Of a stretch of DNA of 17,270 bases, positions 1-8,939 are shown in pieces (position 1 is the first letter of the stretch; every line of letters begins with the position of its first letter). The notes beneath the pieces were generated by a model. The model was not told the DNA's origin, ran no database searches, and worked only from the letters and a program-made list of their open reading frames with translations. The position numbers and the translations under genes are program-made. Source of the DNA: Echinostoma caproni (Eukaryota > Platyhelminthes > Trematoda > Plagiorchiida > Echinostomatidae); assembly GCA_900618425.1 (NCBI GenBank), contig UZAN01049099.1:5535-22804 (forward strand), in the 5' to 3' direction.

Positions 1-540
1 CATGGTTTGGATCATCACGTAGGTTTGGTTGGGCCCAGGGCAACTGAAGTGTGGTAACCATCTTCTTCAGTTTGCAGAGTGGTGGGTTTATGACTTTGAT
101 TGCTGCAGCTTCCGCTGTTGCCAAGTAACGATTCCGAACGTACTTCGATTTGTTTTGGGGTACTTGGTAGATGACTTTGAGTGCATCGTTGTCTGGCTGA
201 TGCCCGGTATCAGCGAGGTGTGCCATAATCGCACTAGATATTGTTTTCTTGCAATTCTTTCTCAGCCAAGCCGATTTATGTTCTCTCATCCTTTGGGAGA
301 ACTGCCTGATCGTTCGTCCTACATAGTTTGCCGAACTTGTGCAAGTGAAGGAATAAGTGAGCATATATGAGGAGAGGATGAACAACTTATTCTTGAGGTT
401 TGTGCAGAGCTGAGACCGGCTTGTAAACATCAAACGTAGAGTGGTGGCTGGACATGTTCGTGCAATAGCTTTCTCCAAACGTCCTCTTAGTAGATCACTG
501 CTCGAATCTCCTTTGAACGGGAGTTGCAAGAATAGTTTTT
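1..540 (-). pseudogene. PLE GIY-YIG endonuclease domain, open to the window edge
   Basis: The C-terminal endonuclease of a Penelope-like element nicks the target DNA to prime reverse transcription. From about 540 down to base 1 the minus strand stays open in one frame. It reads K-L-F-L-Q-L-P-F-K-G-D, then Y-S-F-T-C, A-N-Y-V-G-R-T-I-R-Q, M-R-E-H, a histidine-rich A-H-L-A-D-T-G-H and A-T-A-E-A-A-A-I. Those are the landmarks of PLE GIY-YIG domains: the Y-V-G-R-T core, the R-x-x-E-H element and the A-E-A segment with the conserved glutamate. It is joined to the upstream RT piece by a frameshift in the A-rich tract at about 531-546, so the polyprotein is broken although this domain is intact as far as seen. 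The end lies outside the window. Confidence 0.8.
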
Positions 541-1225
541 CTTTTTGGCCGTGTTTGGTTTAGGCATTGCGGGCTTTTCTACGAGGTTCTCGATAAACCG
601 CTCCGGGTAGCCGTTATTAAAGCGTGTAGATTTAATGAATCTAAGTTCTTCCTTCACTAGATGCTTGAAGCAGATCGTTTGAGTTCTGAAGGCCAAACAT
701 TTGAATTAAGTTTCGTTTAAATTTGACTGGAACGAAACTTTAAAAATGGGTGTACTGACCGTTCTATATTGGCTTTCGAAAAATAGAAGGGAATAACTTT
801 CCACTGGGCCCCTTCTTCAGGTTGACGTCGTGGAAGTGGAATGTATTCTGATCTCTTTCCATCGTAAAGTTGATTGACGGGATGAGCTCGGTTAAAACGA
901 TACAATATTATGTTCTGTAAAATACTTTCGTCGGAAAGGATAAAAAATATTGTCGACATGACGGTGGTATAGATGAAGTTGTTGTATGATATCTCGTAGT
1001 TCGTTGTTTTCCAATTTGGCTACGAAAACATCTGCAAGGAGTGGACCAAGTGGGGAAACCATGGCTACACCGTCCGTCTGTCTGTAGATTATACCATTAG
1101 GAGAGAATTGTATATTATATGTACATTGCAATAATAGTTCCTTCGAATTTGCAGTTGGAATTCCAATTTGTATGTTTTCCTCATCAATTTACTGGCACCG
1201 TCTCAAATAGTGGCACATTTGATTA
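487..1225 (-). pseudogene. Broken PLE reverse transcriptase and connection region
   Basis: This would be the RT that copies the element RNA at an exposed 3' end. From 1135 to 892 one frame is open and reads Q-C-T-Y-N-I-Q-F, then Y-R-Q-T-D-G-V-A-M-V-S-P-L-G-P-L-L-A-D-V-F, then Y-H-R-H-V-D-N-I-F. The usual motif C is Y-V-D-D; here it is H-V-D-N, so the second catalytic aspartate is replaced. The usual glycine after G-V-A-M is valine. After the catalytic box the reading shifts frame near 940 (D-E-S-I-L-Q-N-I-I) and again near 870 (I-N-F-T-M-E). That last frame has stops at about 757 and 735. The frame at 487-696 resumes with L-V-K-E-E-L and N-N-G-Y-P-E-R-F-I-E. Inactive. Confidence 0.8.
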
Positions 1226-2034
1226 TCTTTCAGGGTTCATGAGTTCCGTCAACGGGTGGTTGAACTGAGAAGCCATGAGGGGACGATTGGTCACTATCGC
1301 TCACGTTCTATTATGGGTATCAGTCTCCAGCAGCTTTTTTGCGGTTGTTTATCACTCAGAGATAGTTTATCGCAGTGTGGTCTATTTTGGTCTATCATTT
1401 TGAAGAGGAAGAAGGTTGCCATGCAAGGGGTTATCTTGTTTTTGTGGGATAAGTTGGTTATTGACTGGAACAAGCCACAATCAGCACAGAGTTGAAGTAG
1501 ACGATCAGTCCGGTTGATTAGAATTGCATGGGGGTCGTAGGGGAGCATTTTGGAACCGTCCAGGGATCTCATTTGGGCATTGAAGATACCAGTGACTATT
1601 CCTACAATGTCCGTTGAACAAACACTTTTGGAGAGTTGAGACAGGTCATTGTACATTGTACTCCCCAGTCAAAGGTTTAACTAAAAGGCACGAAACTCGT
1701 AAAACGTAGGTGCTAGCCCGACTATCCATACATAAGACATCCCCATCGGTGGACGCTGGTGTTCAGAAATACGAAGTTTTGTTCGCGCTATATGAGGAGC
1801 TTTACATTTTGTGAAAATTATTGAATTTATGAAAGTGATCAATGGCGTTGCGTTCAGAGCTGTTAATTACATTAACTGTCCGGATATATCATCCTTACAC
1901 ATTGTAAGAAAACACAGAGTAGCGAACCAGCTCGTTTGCGGTGATTCTTCTACAGGCTATTACATTACAATTTATGTCAAACTGTTTAGAAGGGGTGGGG
2001 AGAAATCAAGACCAACTGGAAAGGGAGATAATCA
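1226..2034. other. Unassigned sequence between the two PLE relics
   Basis: The longest frame is on the minus strand at 1294-1656 (120 codons, rich in C, L and S). I do not recognise it. It could be an unrecognised 5' part of the left PLE or the remnant of another insertion. It has no RT motif, no clear splice signals and no repeat structure. Nothing else is supported here. Confidence 0.3.
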
Positions 2035-2352
2035 TCATTCCAGTTTCATGACCGGATTTTGCTCAAACTTTGGTCCTCCCACATGCACATTGGTTTGGGT
2101 CATTAGAGGTGGGTGGGGGGATGGCTGTGTGTTGGCCATGGAAGATCGAGTGTTCTTACGAACTGTTTTTGCGAGCACATGTAAGCGGATTCCGATCGCC
2201 ACCGCCTCGGTCACATTAAGCACATAGTTTGATTCCACCAGATGTGAAATGATTGAACTGTTAATGGCCTTAATTACTCCACTATTCAGCCGGGCCGGGT
2301 GATGCTCACTGACTCGTTCGAATAAACGTCTGCTTGTGCGACCAATGTTGTT
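2035..2352 (-). pseudogene. PLE GIY-YIG endonuclease remnant
   Basis: Immediately after the palindrome the minus strand reads Y-N-N-I-G-R-T-S-R-R-L-F-E-R-V-S-E-H, then S-S-I-I-S-H-L-V-E-S-N and V-T-E-A-V-A-I, then a tail ending at a stop near 2035. This matches the Y-I-G-R-T, R-x-x-E-H, H-L and A-E-A-I-A-I landmarks of PLE endonucleases, in the same order as in the left element, with the A-E-A changed to T-E-A. The 5' half, which should hold the G-I-Y strand, is missing and replaced by the AT palindrome. An overlapping plus-strand frame at 1811-2227 is a shadow. Confidence 0.65.
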
Positions 2353-2353
2353 G

Positions 2354-2391
<38 letters not shown>

Positions 2392-2404
2392 CAACAATAT
2401 TGGT
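2341..2404. repeat. 64-bp near-perfect AT palindrome with (AT)n core
   Basis: Bases 2341-2404 are an inverted repeat centred between 2372 and 2373. Pairing base by base gives 31 of 32 complementary positions. The only mismatch is G2347 against T2398. The core is about 28 bp of alternating AT. The outer arms are not simple AT but contain ACCAATxTTGTTGTAATTAT and its complement, so this is more than an AT microsatellite. It could extrude as a cruciform and is a likely site of replication slippage. The left arm coincides with the codons for Y-N-N-I-G of the PLE endonuclease remnant. Confidence 0.95.
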
Positions 2405-2439
2405 AACGTATCTTCTGCAGAAATGGGTTTTCCTGATAG

Positions 2440-3400
2440 CCCCATTAAGTTTGCCATAAAGAAATCCGTCAGATGAGTCATATTAGACTTCCCATGGCAA
2501 CACCATCAACCTCACAAAAGGAAATGAACCGAAATGTGATACACATTTTTGGTGCATCCCACGATGAAAAGCTTTATTTCCGTCCTTGGTATTTGCACAC
2601 TGATGATTTTTTGTTAGATGTAATCATAGCTGAGATCTAATGTTTCCTGTAGTGGCACATTATTGAATAGTGATGTCACATCTATGATGGACAAATGTCG
2701 GTCTTTATTACCTACATTTTCAAGGGTCTCGTCTCACTTGAAATTTCCATTATTGAGCCAGTTTTTTGCCGACTGAATTTAGCTAGTTTTCGTTAAGGCG
2801 AGCTACTCACGGATGAGATTCACCTCAAGAGTATAGACAGTTTGAGTAAACCGAGCAAAGCTGGGGTAGTTGACTAGCGAAATCTAAGTTGTTTCAGGGC
2901 AAAATCATCAGCGAATCCCCTGAAGTAGTAATTGTACATCTTGTGAACTATAGTTCTTTCGATGCTTGTCAATTTGTCGTTCTCTGCTGCATATCTGAAA
3001 CAGGATGGTCTCCGATAATGCCGTGTAAACTATTACATTTAGAATGACGACTTTAGTTTCGTTATCGCGTGGCAGTATGATGTTATGTTTTTTACGTCTC
3101 AACTCTTATGAGGGTTTTATGTGCAGGTCATTTAAAAGGCTCTTTGTAATGGCATTCATATCAACGAGTCTTACTTTAAGTCATGCTTTTGCATTCGTTG
3201 AGATCTAACTCAGTAATGACAACTGGTCGAAGAAATATTCAATTGAGCTTGTGAATGAACAGCGGTGACCTTTTTCGGAGGAATACAGACAGTATTGAAA
3301 AACCCACTGAGAGCCTAGGTTTGATAATTGTTTAGGGGGACGAATGATTCATTTCTCAGAGTTTTTCGGGTGCGTCGGTTCTGTCAAGTTGGGCTTCAGT
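2440..3400 (-). pseudogene. PLE reverse transcriptase fragments
   Basis: Only the finger and early palm region of the RT survives. An open piece at 2908-3102 contains I-I-L-P-R-D-N-E-T-K-V-V-I-L-N, equivalent to the I-x-L-P-A-D-K-G segment of PLEs. Between 2870 and 2560 one frame with a few stops carries D-R-H-L-S-I-I-D-V-T-S-L-F-N-N-V-P-L, including the motif A aspartate, and then C-T-K-N-V. Near 2485-2520 the frame changes to V-D-G-V-A-M-G-S, followed by another shift to L-T-D-F-F-M-A-N-L-M at about 2445-2475. Motif C (Y-V-D-D) is absent, so the enzyme could not be active. Confidence 0.7.
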
Positions 3401-3934
3401 CAATTTTGCTCTACTTACGTCATCGGCAGGAACAGGTAATAAGCTTTACGCAGTCAGTGTACAATACATATTCAAAATAGAATTGTTCCTGTCATCTAGG
3501 GGATTTGTAGTCCAATCAATTTCGTCTTAGTGTAACTATGGTGGTATCACTTGACGAAGTGTCTGAATTTTTCCTGTTTCGCTCGAAGTTTGTCGGCTGT
3601 GAGCTATTTGCAATAATCAGCTGGGGATGTGTTGTGTTTGATGCTTACACCGGCGTTGCCTTGGTAACATCACGACAATTGTAAATTCATTGCCGGTGAT
3701 AATATTAAATTATAGTGAACATTTGTAATATATATATAAATCAGGATGCGACGTAAATCTACTCTCTTCTCTCTCTCCATGATCATCATTTGCATTAAAG
3801 TAGTGATGGATAATGACAGATCTGAGTAATCTATGATGGGAACGTAATAACATCCGCCCGTAGAGTATACAGTATTGCAGCAATCTATGAAGTGTATGGA
3901 TGTAACCATTTCACAGGTTAGGTTTACCACAGTT
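3401..3934. other. Unassigned stretch left of the candidate exon pair
   Basis: No RT motif continues past about 3400. A minus-strand frame at 3670-4008 overlaps the candidate last exon in a different frame and contains Cys-rich but unrecognised sequence. A short TA-rich run lies at about 3728-3740. No AATAAA signal was seen on the minus strand between 3935 and 3660, which weakens the idea that a gene ends here. Confidence 0.3.
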
Positions 3935-4019
3935 TTATCCGAGAGCAGCTTTGCGTACGTCTGTTGAATGAGTGGGAGTTCCGTAGTCAAGTTCTGCGTA
4001 TGTGCCACGGGGCTGGATA
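3935..4019 (-). CDS. Candidate terminal exon joined to 4070-4419
   Basis: After a 50-bp intron (4020-4069, donor GTGAGG, acceptor TTCACTACAG) the reading frame from the upstream exon continues for 28 codons to a TAA at 3935-3937. The split codon becomes GAT (Asp). The peptide is hydrophilic (R-G-T-Y-A-E-L-D-Y-G-T-P-T-H) and unrecognised. Very short introns of this size are common in trematode genes, which fits, but no polyadenylation signal was found close downstream and no homolog is known to me. If the intron is not real, the frame at 3670-4008 is an alternative. Confidence 0.3.
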
Positions 4020-4069
4020 CTGTAGTGAATCCCTAAACTTTAAGATTGTCGGCAAGAGAATGACCTCAC

Positions 4070-4419
4070 TCAGGAGTTAACCATGAACGGGTGTTCACTG
4101 TTTCACTGTAAAAATAACCGCGACTAATCAGTCTCGATATCCCAAAACAAAACAAGTTTTCACATTGCAAGCTATCTTTGTGTAGTAAAAAGCCACAAAT
4201 GGCCGCAGAGGGTACCGCACAGGAACATGGCTCGCCACTAAATAAAGCCATCTCCACCATCCTGTTCCCATACAGGTAGCATTCGGCTGGGCAAGAACTA
4301 GAATGGCATCCCTCAGGAAAAGGTCCCGGCGATAGTGTGTCCCACTCTGTATAATATTCCAAAGATCCTTCATGCAGTCGTTCAATAAGTCGACCTGACC
4401 TTAGGTGCGGGGAAAGCAC
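4070..4419 (-). CDS. Candidate internal exon, unrecognised Cys-rich protein
   Basis: A 350-bp minus-strand segment is fully open between two good splice signals. The acceptor has a pyrimidine tract (TTTTCCCTTTTAG) ending at 4420. The donor is GA followed by GTGAGG at 4069. The in-frame TAG of the acceptor itself closes the frame upstream. The translation holds seven or more cysteines clustered in the middle (G-C-H-S-S-S-C-P-A-E-C, then P-C-S-C) and no family I recognise. Phase is 0 at the start and 2 at the end, and it joins in frame to the next candidate exon. A second open frame on the same strand (4128-4385) competes with it. The exon is an inference from signals, with no homology support. 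Confidence 0.35.
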
Positions 4420-4429
4420 CTAAAAGGGA

Positions 4430-5442
4430 AAAGGGAGTGAATTTCGCGCGTGTGTGTGTATCTGTGTGTATTCATCATACTTGTCGCTCCATAGGGTCTG
4501 TGTGAGAAGTCTTCAGGGACCCTCGTGCTTAGACTGAACACGCCAACATTTAGTTGAGGGATTGCTTAAAGTGTAGTATTTCTCCACCGAGGCTTCATCG
4601 TGTGTGTCCATCTCATGAGAGGCCATTATAAAAAATATAAAAAGACGATGCATGTTCCGTTTCTTTGTTTGTTCATTTGTCTTTACTTTCGATAAAACAA
4701 ACCCGTTTTGTTTGCGTTTGTTTTCCACCTTAGATTCGAATTCATATGAAAACTTCGTTGCGGCAGGTCTGGATTGTGCACAATATCAGTTCGTTGTGGG
4801 ACAGTTAAAAAAAAGCATTACACAATTCCACCTTCACGTGGCCACGCGAGGCCAAATGTTTGCTTTGACTAATGGTGACTGCAACGGAAGCGGGAATGAT
4901 ATCACCGATCACGTAATATAACTAGCCCTAAGATCAGTAATAGTACTAATTAATTGCTAACGGTCAAAGAACGAGTATAGGCGTAGAAACTTTTATCAAC
5001 ACCATAGAATTAAAATCGATGAGTTTAGAAAGGCGAGAACAATATTGACGTCATTGTAAGAGGGGAAAGATACCAAGTCATATATATCCTTCCGCCCCAT
5101 TCCAGACCCTGTTCACAACACACATAGAACTATGTGTTTGTTTTGAGACCCTTGGAATAACCCGAAGGTTTCCAGTTTCGCAGTGTTCCTTCCGTTGCAC
5201 GTCGTGAGACCTCTTTTAATGGTGGCAAGCTGTTTTCACGTGTCTGACGTCGACCTGAACCAACGAAGGAGATGAAGAGAGATTAGTTGACGGAGTCAGT
5301 ATTGTGCATTCAAAAATTAACTTTATCCGTTGCAAACCGCTCTGATTTACAGTGTTCCTTTTTAGAATAAATAAGTGGGAATTACACTTGAGTATAAAGT
5401 TATTTCAATAACAATTTTAATTTCTTCATGGAACAGTCACAG
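4430..5442. other. Unassigned stretch, one weak plus-strand exon candidate
   Basis: A plus-strand frame at 4652-4921 reaches a stop at 4919-4921. A pyrimidine-rich run ending in CCACCTTAG at about 4733 could be an acceptor, making 4734-4921 a possible last exon. The translation is unrecognised and I found no partner exon. TG-rich microsatellite sequence lies at about 4451-4468. The rest shows nothing I can support. Confidence 0.2.
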
Positions 5443-5754
5443 CTATTTTAGCCATATCACTATCGTTATTTTCTTTAGAATCTCCAGTAGAAAAACACAG
5501 AGACAGTAATGAATCAACGGAGGGGAAACAACAAAAATAAGAACAACAACTATTATTATTATTATTATCATCATAATGTCAGGGAAATTTGATTTCACCT
5601 GGCGGTTACCCCAAGAAGAGACAAATGGCCATTCTCGACGAAGATTTGCATGTTCTATATTAGTATTAAGTGTACAACTAGTGAGATCTTTTTGAAAAGT
5701 AACTGAATTTAGGTTCCACGGAGGGTATGGAGCGCTGCTGTACGCGGGTACCAA
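5443..5754 (-). other. Open frame with a possible short exon, unrecognised
   Basis: Open for 103 codons. The C-terminal half is not credible protein: an ATT microsatellite at 5551-5569 gives a run of isoleucines and the rest is hydrophobic intron-like translation. The first part (about 5595-5754), read as P-A-Y-S-S-A-P-Y-P-P-W-N, has varied composition and is followed by a donor-like CAG-GTGAAA near 5600 in phase 0. The acceptor side (CCTCCAG near 5767) lacks a good pyrimidine tract. It may be an exon or chance. Confidence 0.2.
5551..5569. repeat. (ATT)n microsatellite
   Basis: Six units of TAT/ATT in a row, flanked by imperfect continuation (ATCATCATAATG). A shorter ATT run lies at about 8344-8356. 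Confidence 0.9.
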
Positions 5755-5769
5755 ACGAACTCTGGAGGT

Positions 5770-6930
5770 GCCTCAAAAGTCCTCACTTACTCTGTCTCAC
5801 GCAAGTATTCATTCCCTCATGGACTCACACTCATTTACTCACGTGCACATGCATCTCTGTTTGAAGAAGAGCAAGCTAGGTCAATCACTTCACAAAGTCA
5901 TTTAAGTCAACTGAACGGTCCGGTTTAAAAAACAACTTCCATCTGTCGAATTATTATAACTCACAGTAATCGATGAGGTGTAGGTTTCTCGGCGCTCGGT
6001 CGTGGTTTAGCTTCCCATCAAAACTGATGGTATCGAGAAGGAATGTCGTTTTAAATTTTTTTGTTCTGCGTGCATTCACAATGTCTCAAGTGAAAGACAG
6101 ATTCTCCTCGACTGTGCTCTGTTCAACTACGATAGAGGACCGACGGAGGTAAGATGTCAATGAGAACCGTTGAAATGATATTCATGATACCTTAAATTAT
6201 CTCATAGTTCTCATAAAAACAGCTATCTCCCCACTAGTATACTGGTAAGATAACAAATTCACACTATTCGTCTGTAACTTGTTCCGTTTTCCCTAAGAAT
6301 TCAAAGAATTTTATTCAATTCAAAACTAAAACTGAACCACTGCCGTGGGAAATCGATGGAGTTGGACCCATCCGGTCCAATGATATCATAGTTTTGAAGT
6401 AACCTATATCTATGGATTAATAGCCTTTTCAGTTAGCGGGCTGATACCAAACGACAGTCTTAGTACATTTACCCAGAAGTTGGTCAATCTGATGCCCTTA
6501 GAGACCAAGTAAACTACCAGTCTCTCCAAACAGCGTGGCTAAATGTGAATCAGTGTTTTTCGTGTGCCCATAATCCCGAATAAGTGGAAAAGGATTGCAG
6601 CTGTCACCAATAGTCACGGCCTTCTTCAACAACAAAAATTTTGCCAAGCACCGCTTCTCACGGCAAACTATCAGTTATAAGTTAGATAAATATTTATAAT
6701 GTTATATTTGGCATCCGAGACGAGGAATCTGCGAACTTTGAAGAACGTAGCAGAAGCGGAGAAACCGCATCAGTTGAATTTTGATAGTGGACAATAATCC
6801 ACCGTTTTATTGACAGTTGTTCGGGACAGTGTTGTAGTGATCGTGCATTGAGTTGGGACGGTGGTAATACAGCTTCCAAGCAGCCAGTCTTGGCGCTTAG
6901 CGCCATTCGATAGACTTTCAGTTAAATTCT
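5770..6930. other. Unassigned stretch
   Basis: Minus-strand frames at 6694-6906 and 6770-7015 overlap in different frames and have no recognisable domain. They could be UTR or chance. No repeats, RNA genes or element relics were recognised between 5770 and 6930. Confidence 0.3.
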
Positions 6931-7033
6931 GAGTTCGCGATATTTGAGAGTTGTAGATAGTTTCATTAGTTGTTTTCCAGGTAGTTTCTTCGAGAGGCAA
7001 CGAAATACTTTGCACTTACCGCTCCTCACTTAC

Positions 7034-7097
7034 CCACCTCTCCGGGGGAAACGCAGGCATCGGTTTCCGGCTCTTTTGATTCGGTCGTGCATTAGGC
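7034..7097 (-). CDS. Candidate short exon with a strong donor
   Basis: On the minus strand the sequence ends in TGG followed by a perfect GTAAGT donor at 7033. A second GTAAGT lies 14 bases further on, at 7019. An acceptor-like TTACTTTGACCAG ends at 7098. The frame is open from about 7146 to 7012, reads P-N-A-R-P-N-Q-K-S-R-K-P-M-P-A-F-P-P-E-R-W and is proline- and basic-rich. The donor leaves phase 0, which matches the phase-0 start of the exon at 4419, but linkage over this distance is only an inference. Two nearby donors could mean alternative splicing or chance. Confidence 0.25.
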
Positions 7098-7149
7098 CTG
7101 GTCAAAGTAATCTGACTCACTTCAGACCATAATCTATGAACTTAATATC

Positions 7150-7740
7150 CGTTTTTTTTTGTGTGGATTACTTGAACTCGTCTTCGTCTGTGAGTTGGTT
7201 GAGTAGATTCTACCTCGTTTCACTCGGCCTAGTCTGGGTTATTTCGCCAAGTACATTGACAATGATTTTCGTTCACTAATGCTGCCCACCAATAAGATAC
7301 GACAGAATAAGCGGACACAACGGTATGGGAAGACACAAACACTTGTAAAGAGTATTTCGAAAACATTGGAGGAACTCTAACATAAGGGAAGAATATACTG
7401 TACAAGCATTGTTTGTTTGGAAACGAAGTGATTGATTGCAGCTGGAGGGAAGGGAAGAATTGAGTGATGGTGAATGTTTCATTGCAGTGAAGAGCATTTT
7501 AACCTTTTAAGGCACTATGAAAAACAAAGAGTGAATGAGGAGGGAGAATGTTTAAATATTAGCGAGCTTGGTGACTATTTGTGTCAAACTGTACAGACAC
7601 ATCTCCCCGCAAACAACCTAATAGTTATTGATCCAACCTTTTCAATGATGGAAGCGACGATAATCTTTTTCTTTCTTATTCATTTTACTTCCTTTTATTG
7701 AATATAGAAAGATGCAATTGTTAGGAGGGGGGAGAGGCCA
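7150..7740. other. Unassigned stretch
   Basis: It holds a T-run at about 7151-7160 and two antiparallel short frames (7276-7497 minus, 7474-7701 plus) without recognisable domains. Nothing more is supported. Confidence 0.3.
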
Positions 7741-7764
7741 ATCAAAGGGCTGCCGTACAACACA

Positions 7765-7865
7765 GAGAATGGGGGAAATGATGCGGTGGTTGTGGTCGGA
7801 TTCGAACACACGCATCTCCTGGGTGATAATTTAGTGATGTTACTACCGGTCCATATCTGTACTCC
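7765..7865 (-). repeat. tRNA-like SINE remnant with a B-box
   Basis: The minus strand carries GTTCGAATCC at 7798-7807, matching the RNA polymerase III B-box consensus except for the first G. It is followed by C-rich sequence (GACCACAACCACC) like an acceptor-stem 3' end, and preceded by a loose A-box-like region (GGTAGTAACATCAC at about 7836-7850). The T-arm stem has two mismatches and the acceptor stem does not pair, so it is not a functional tRNA. A tRNA-derived SINE head is the simplest reading. The anticodon and family cannot be assigned. Confidence 0.4.
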
Positions 7866-7869
7866 TCCC

Positions 7870-8869
7870 CTCGAAATAGAAAAAAATCCACGAAAACAGT
7901 TTTGAGAATTCGTTCACCAGTTGTGATACTTGTACTTCATCAATAATAATCGAGCTCACAATCAGCCGCAGAACTTTGTAATACCACGAATGCGGTGATT
8001 AGCCTGTTGCATGAAATCCAATGGAATAACCAGCATGAGTGATTAAAAACCATTGGTCCCTGTCACACCATCCAATCAACGATGATATTGAGACATGCAT
8101 AGTATTCTTGATCACTATATACGCGATCTGATTGATCCTAATTGTGAATCTCGCTGAATCACCATACCGGGACAGAAAATCTGTGAATATCGGAAGCGGT
8201 TTTTTACAATCTGCTAATGACTGGTTGATGTGGAAGCAAGTTCCCGAATGCATGGCAAATGAGTCTTTGCGTGTAATTTCAAGTGGCCGATTTGCAAAAC
8301 CGCAAATTTGAACTCGCAATAAAATGTTGATGATCTACATCTATATTATTATTATTATGAAAGTACTCATTCATTCATGAGAACTATGGAAACCTTTCAG
8401 TTGGGGAAAAGGAGTTACTTGCAGGAGTACATTTTTCTCTCTGCCAACACAGATTCACTTAGCCATCGACTAAAATTATGAATTTATCACTAAAAAAAAT
8501 AAGAAAATCATCATTTCCATGGAAAAAGAATTAATAGTCTGCCTTTTAGTTAAAGCTATTGCAGCAAGGGAAGAGAGATACAAAAGTTTGGAATCCACAG
8601 TCACTATCTAACTCGTGATACTGGATCATTTTCACACTGCACAAAGTGCTTTCGTCAGCCCACTGTCTGCCCACACATTTTCTGCAACGTGGAATCACGA
8701 TGTTTGGTGTACTTCTATGTATTGTCCCATTTGGTCCACAGATTTCAGCTTTGCTCTACACAATCGACCTTTTCCTTGATAGGATGCCTGAAGGAATTAA
8801 GATGCTTGCAGTGCACCACTTGAACAACGACGAACAGTTGCACGCGATAGCTCATTCCGACGAGAAAAT
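7870..8869. other. Unassigned stretch with two unrecognised frames
   Basis: A minus-strand frame at 7999-8319 (106 codons) has plausible composition but no domain I know and no strong splice sites. A plus-strand frame at 8646-8954 runs into the low-complexity tract. In another plus frame 8640-8830 is cysteine-rich (C-T-K-C-F, then V-C-P-H-I-F-C), also unrecognised. Either could be an eroded element or an exon. Confidence 0.2.
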
Positions 8870-8937
8870 CGCTCGCTCGCTCATTCATTCACTCACTCAT
8901 TCATTCAATCACACACACATAAACAAACAAACAAACA
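8870..8937. repeat. Compound low-complexity tract
   Basis: Consecutive short-unit blocks: GCTC repeats, then CATT/CACT repeats, a CA run and finally AAAC repeats. It encodes the S-L-T-H-S-rich end of the 8646-8954 frame, which is therefore an artefact there. Confidence 0.9.
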
Positions 8938-8939
8938 GC

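Larger units (their letters stand above)
1..1225 (-). mobile_element. Penelope-like retroelement 1, 5'-truncated and decayed
   Basis: Penelope-like elements carry one ORF with an RT followed by a GIY-YIG endonuclease. Read on the minus strand, this stretch gives that order: the tail of RT motif A (N-V-P-L-F-E-T-V near 1205-1225), the T-D-G-V-A-M-x-S-P-L-G-P-L-L-A-D box near 1030-1090, a damaged catalytic box near 960-975, the post-RT connection, then the GIY-YIG domain down to base 1. At least three frames are needed, with in-frame stops, so it is a pseudogene copy. Upstream of about 1225 nothing PLE-like is recognisable, so the element is 5'-truncated or rearranged there. The left end continues outside the window. 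The family assignment is firm; the exact edges are estimates. Confidence 0.85.
2035..3400 (-). mobile_element. Penelope-like retroelement 2, heavily decayed
   Basis: A second PLE lies upstream of the first in the same orientation. Minus-strand reading from about 3400 down gives the N-terminal region (L-G-S-Q-W-V-F near 3310, E-Y-F-F-D-Q-L-S-L-L near 3230), the pre-palm segment (R-R-K-K-H-N-I-I-L-P-R-D-N), RT motif A (D-V-T-S-L-F-N-N-V-P-L-Q-E-T), the D-G-V-A-M-G-S box and F-F-M-A-N-L-M. The palindrome follows, then a GIY-YIG remnant. The RT catalytic box and the connection region between F-F-M-A-N-L-M and the endonuclease are missing. Stops and frame changes occur throughout. It is more eroded than the left copy, so probably an older or different insertion. 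Edges are approximate. Confidence 0.75.

Noticed and set aside
29..370. Plus-strand ORF of 113 codons
   Set aside because: Shadow of the minus-strand PLE endonuclease, which has clear GIY-YIG landmarks in the opposite frame.
1811..2227. Plus-strand ORF of 138 codons
   Set aside because: Its second half overlaps the PLE GIY-YIG remnant on the other strand, and the first half has no recognisable content.
2890..2925. Hammerhead ribozyme core (CTGATGA followed by GAAAC) on the minus strand
   Set aside because: PLEs and trematode SINEs can carry hammerheads, but the bases between the two boxes form no stem II and the site lies in RT coding sequence. Other CTGATGA occurrences, near 12611, 12894 and 15013, also lack the rest of the core.
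4128..4385. MyTH4-like open frame
   Set aside because: The similarity is only a few aromatic and proline positions, the key charged motif is imperfect and no good donor ends the frame. Kept only as an alternative to the candidate exon.
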